Below, in pieces: positions 18,212-19,773 of a stretch of DNA of 19,773 nt. The notes below the pieces were generated by a model that did no database searches, had not been told where the DNA came from, and saw nothing but the letters and a program-made list of their open reading frames with translations. How positions within the stretch are numbered: position 1 is the stretch's first letter; every line of letters begins with the position of its first letter. The DNA is from Gamarada debralockiae. Its lineage: Eukaryota; Ascomycota; Leotiomycetes; Helotiales; Hyphodiscaceae. Made by a program: the position numbers and the translations under genes. Where the stretch lies: NCBI GenBank assembly GCA_002803225.1, contig NXFV01000915.1:1-19773 (forward strand), written 5' to 3'.

Positions 18212-19114
18212 TTAAGCCTTGCTTCCTATGACATCCAATTGCCCCATCTTACTAACTATTGTCGCCTCACCACTCATATTGGCATCAATCCGAATCATCA
18301 AACTCCTGATCGCAGTAAATTTGGAAGCCTTGAGCTTTAACTCGGCCGTCCCATTGACGTATTCATCAGAGTAGATGTTGAAAGATTGTGAATTCTCTGC
18401 CTTCGCCAATGAATCCATGTCGATGTCGTTAGACTCAACTCCGTCACTAGACTTGATGGTCTTAACAACGACGTTTGAGCCAATTTGAATTCTCGACGGG
18501 GCGTTGGATATAGAGTCTTTCGCCATGGTAATCTTGATATGGCTAGGACTGACGGCTTGAGTGAAAGATAGGTAGATAAGAAGGCGCGCACCGCCTGATA
18601 CTGAGGCTACCGCATATCCGGCCGGCGGAGGACTCACAATATTCCTGATGGAGCTGAGGTTGGACGCGTTCAGTAGCTTAGATGCCTGGATATCTATCAT
18701 CGACCTAAGACTGGCTGGCCCAGTTGTAGGGATGTTCGAATCCGATGCCTTCGACTCGCCTGCCTTTGTCCCTTGCCCAGCATTCTCCGTCGCGGCCACC
18801 GATGTGTAATAACCAATCTTTGTCCTCAGCTGTTGCACATCTGCACCTCTCACTTCGTCGACCTTCTTGCCAAGCTGGAAGAATTGAAACGTCGGCATCG
18901 CCGTTATTCCGCATGCTTGTGCAACATCCTTCGCCTTATCTACATCGACCTTCGCGAAGATTATCGAGGTGGAGGATTCGTGCGGCTTCGAAAGTCGTTC
19001 AAATTCAGGGGAAATGGCTTTGCATGGTCCGCACCAAACGGCATAGAAGTCGATTATGAGGAGAGGAGATGCCTTGGCTTTGTTGAATTGCGACAGAGAT
19101 TTGATTTCCTGCAT
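18212..19114 (-). CDS. Thioredoxin-PITH domain protein (TXNL1-like)
   Basis: This intronless 300-residue protein has an N-terminal thioredoxin domain (about 1-105) with active site W27-CGPC31 and cis-Pro74 (AMPTF). A Ser/Thr/Gly-rich linker (about 106-132) and a C-terminal PITH domain (about 137-295) follow. This two-domain layout is that of TXNL1/TRP32, a redox-active thioredoxin known in animals and yeasts to associate with the 26S proteasome through its PITH domain. It acts in cytosol and nucleus, and no targeting signal is visible from Met 19114. The frame is open for 44 codons further upstream, but the thioredoxin fold starts at MQEIKSLSQF, so 19114 is used. Length matches the family. 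This is the one clearly housekeeping gene in the window and it reads without damage. Confidence 0.94.
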   Translation of the reverse strand: MQEIKSLSQFNKAKASPLLIIDFYAVWCGPCKAISPEFERLSKPHESSTSIIFAKVDVDKAKDVAQACGITAMPTFQFFQLGKKVDEVRGADVQQLRTKIGYYTSVAATENAGQGTKAGESKASDSNIPTTGPASLRSMIDIQASKLLNASNLSSIRNIVSPPPAGYAVASVSGGARLLIYLSFTQAVSPSHIKITMAKDSISNAPSRIQIGSNVVVKTIKSSDGVESNDIDMDSLAKAENSQSFNIYSDEYVNGTAELKLKASKFTAIRSLMIRIDANMSGEATIVSKMGQLDVIGSKA

Positions 19115-19773
19115 ATTTGTGACGATGCTTAAAGCAGTAGCCCTGAAGACGTTGGTAGTTGAAGAGTGGCGTGAGGTGGGGCTGATTTCATGCCTGAGGT
19201 TTACTCGTGTAAAGTAGTGTGGCAGTTCTTCGTACCGGAACGTCACTTGAATTCACGTAATACTCACGTGACTGCACATTCACTTGCGAGCGCACTGGCG
19301 CGACTGGCAAAGTATATTAGGTTTGTGTACTCATAGAACCTCTCTTCTTTCTCCTTAGCTTAGTATCTTCGTACAATACAGCACCTTCTGCATAGCGTCC
19401 CCTTTGTGTAACTCCTTTGTGTAGAGCGAACTTACGAATAGGATCGCAGATTGCTGTTTATTACAAGAAAACTAAGCTAGAGAGTAAAAGTACAGCCTTG
19501 ACATGAGACTCCTGCGCACAGACCAGCTGCGCACTAGCATATTCCTACACGCGTATTGTGGTGGGGAAATCGGTCACGCTGATCGCTTAGCTGGATGTCA
19601 CGTGCCAGCCGGGCATATTTTATCTTTTGCAGCTGGACCTGTACATAGACACCTACACATACATCGCAATTGTATAACTTGTTTTTTTTGATGCATTTTT
19701 GCAGTGCGTTTGAGCACATGACCTTCGTTTTACATCGTTTTTGTTTTATCCCTCACTGAGAGCACGTGCGATA
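19115..19773 (-). promoter_or_regulatory. Upstream region of the thioredoxin-PITH gene with three CACGTG sites
   Basis: Perfect E-box/G-box CACGTG palindromes occur at 19265-19270, 19599-19604 and 19763-19768, within 650 bp upstream of the start. CACGTG is bound by fungal bHLH factors (Pho4, Cbf1 or SREBP-like types). Which one, if any, acts here cannot be told. No gene is seen in this stretch up to the window edge. Confidence 0.4.

Noticed and set aside
1..19773. CRISPR arrays, rRNA or tRNA genes
   Set aside because: No regularly spaced repeats, no rRNA-like segment and no convincing tRNA A/B boxes were seen; CRISPR is not expected in this eukaryotic sequence.

Overview
The window is nuclear DNA from a filamentous ascomycete (Pezizomycotina). 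Introns are short (mostly 48-97 nt) with GTRNGT-type donors, CTAAT/CTGAC/CTAAC branch sites and AG acceptors. The protein families also fit: a Zn2Cys6 regulator, an AA9 LPMO with a CBM1, an AmdS-type amidase, and a Tc1/mariner relic whose mutations look like repeat-induced point mutation (RIP). A helotialean/leotiomycete plant-litter fungus would suit the gene content, but the class is a guess.

Layout. 1-1063: a Tc1/mariner (DD34E) transposase relic, open to the left edge, with five in-frame stops and no net frameshift. 1955-2524: a small two-helix membrane protein with a C-terminal zinc ribbon. About 3030-3810: an AT-rich noncoding block with recurring short palindromes and a long purine-rich run. 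3907-4249: a divergent, C-terminally truncated histone H3-like gene or pseudogene. 4702-10207: an accessory trio made of a classical SDR (minus strand), a divergently placed Zn2Cys6 transcription factor and, on the factor's strand, a GMC oxidoreductase. 10270-10440 (minus): a possible relic of a HET-domain protein. 12608-14352: an intact 13-exon AA9 lytic polysaccharide monooxygenase with a Ser/Thr linker and a CBM1. 15289-15993: a small secreted histidine-phosphatase (phosphoglycerate-mutase-like) protein. 16859-17773: an AmdS-type amidase pseudogene with two single-base frameshifts and no C-terminal half. 18212-19114 (minus): a conserved thioredoxin-PITH (TXNL1-like) protein.

How the genes may work together. 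The SDR, Zn2Cys6 factor and GMC enzyme look like a small oxidoreductase module with its own regulator (inferred from position and family). The AA9 LPMO is a self-contained secreted cellulose-oxidising enzyme with carbon-response-type sites upstream. TXNL1-like is housekeeping. Two clear relics (transposase, amidase) plus the H3-like and HET-like remnants mark this as a turnover-prone accessory region. The most unusual item is the H3-like gene: two alternative in-frame donor sites decide whether an in-frame stop and the H3 alpha-N region are kept or spliced out.
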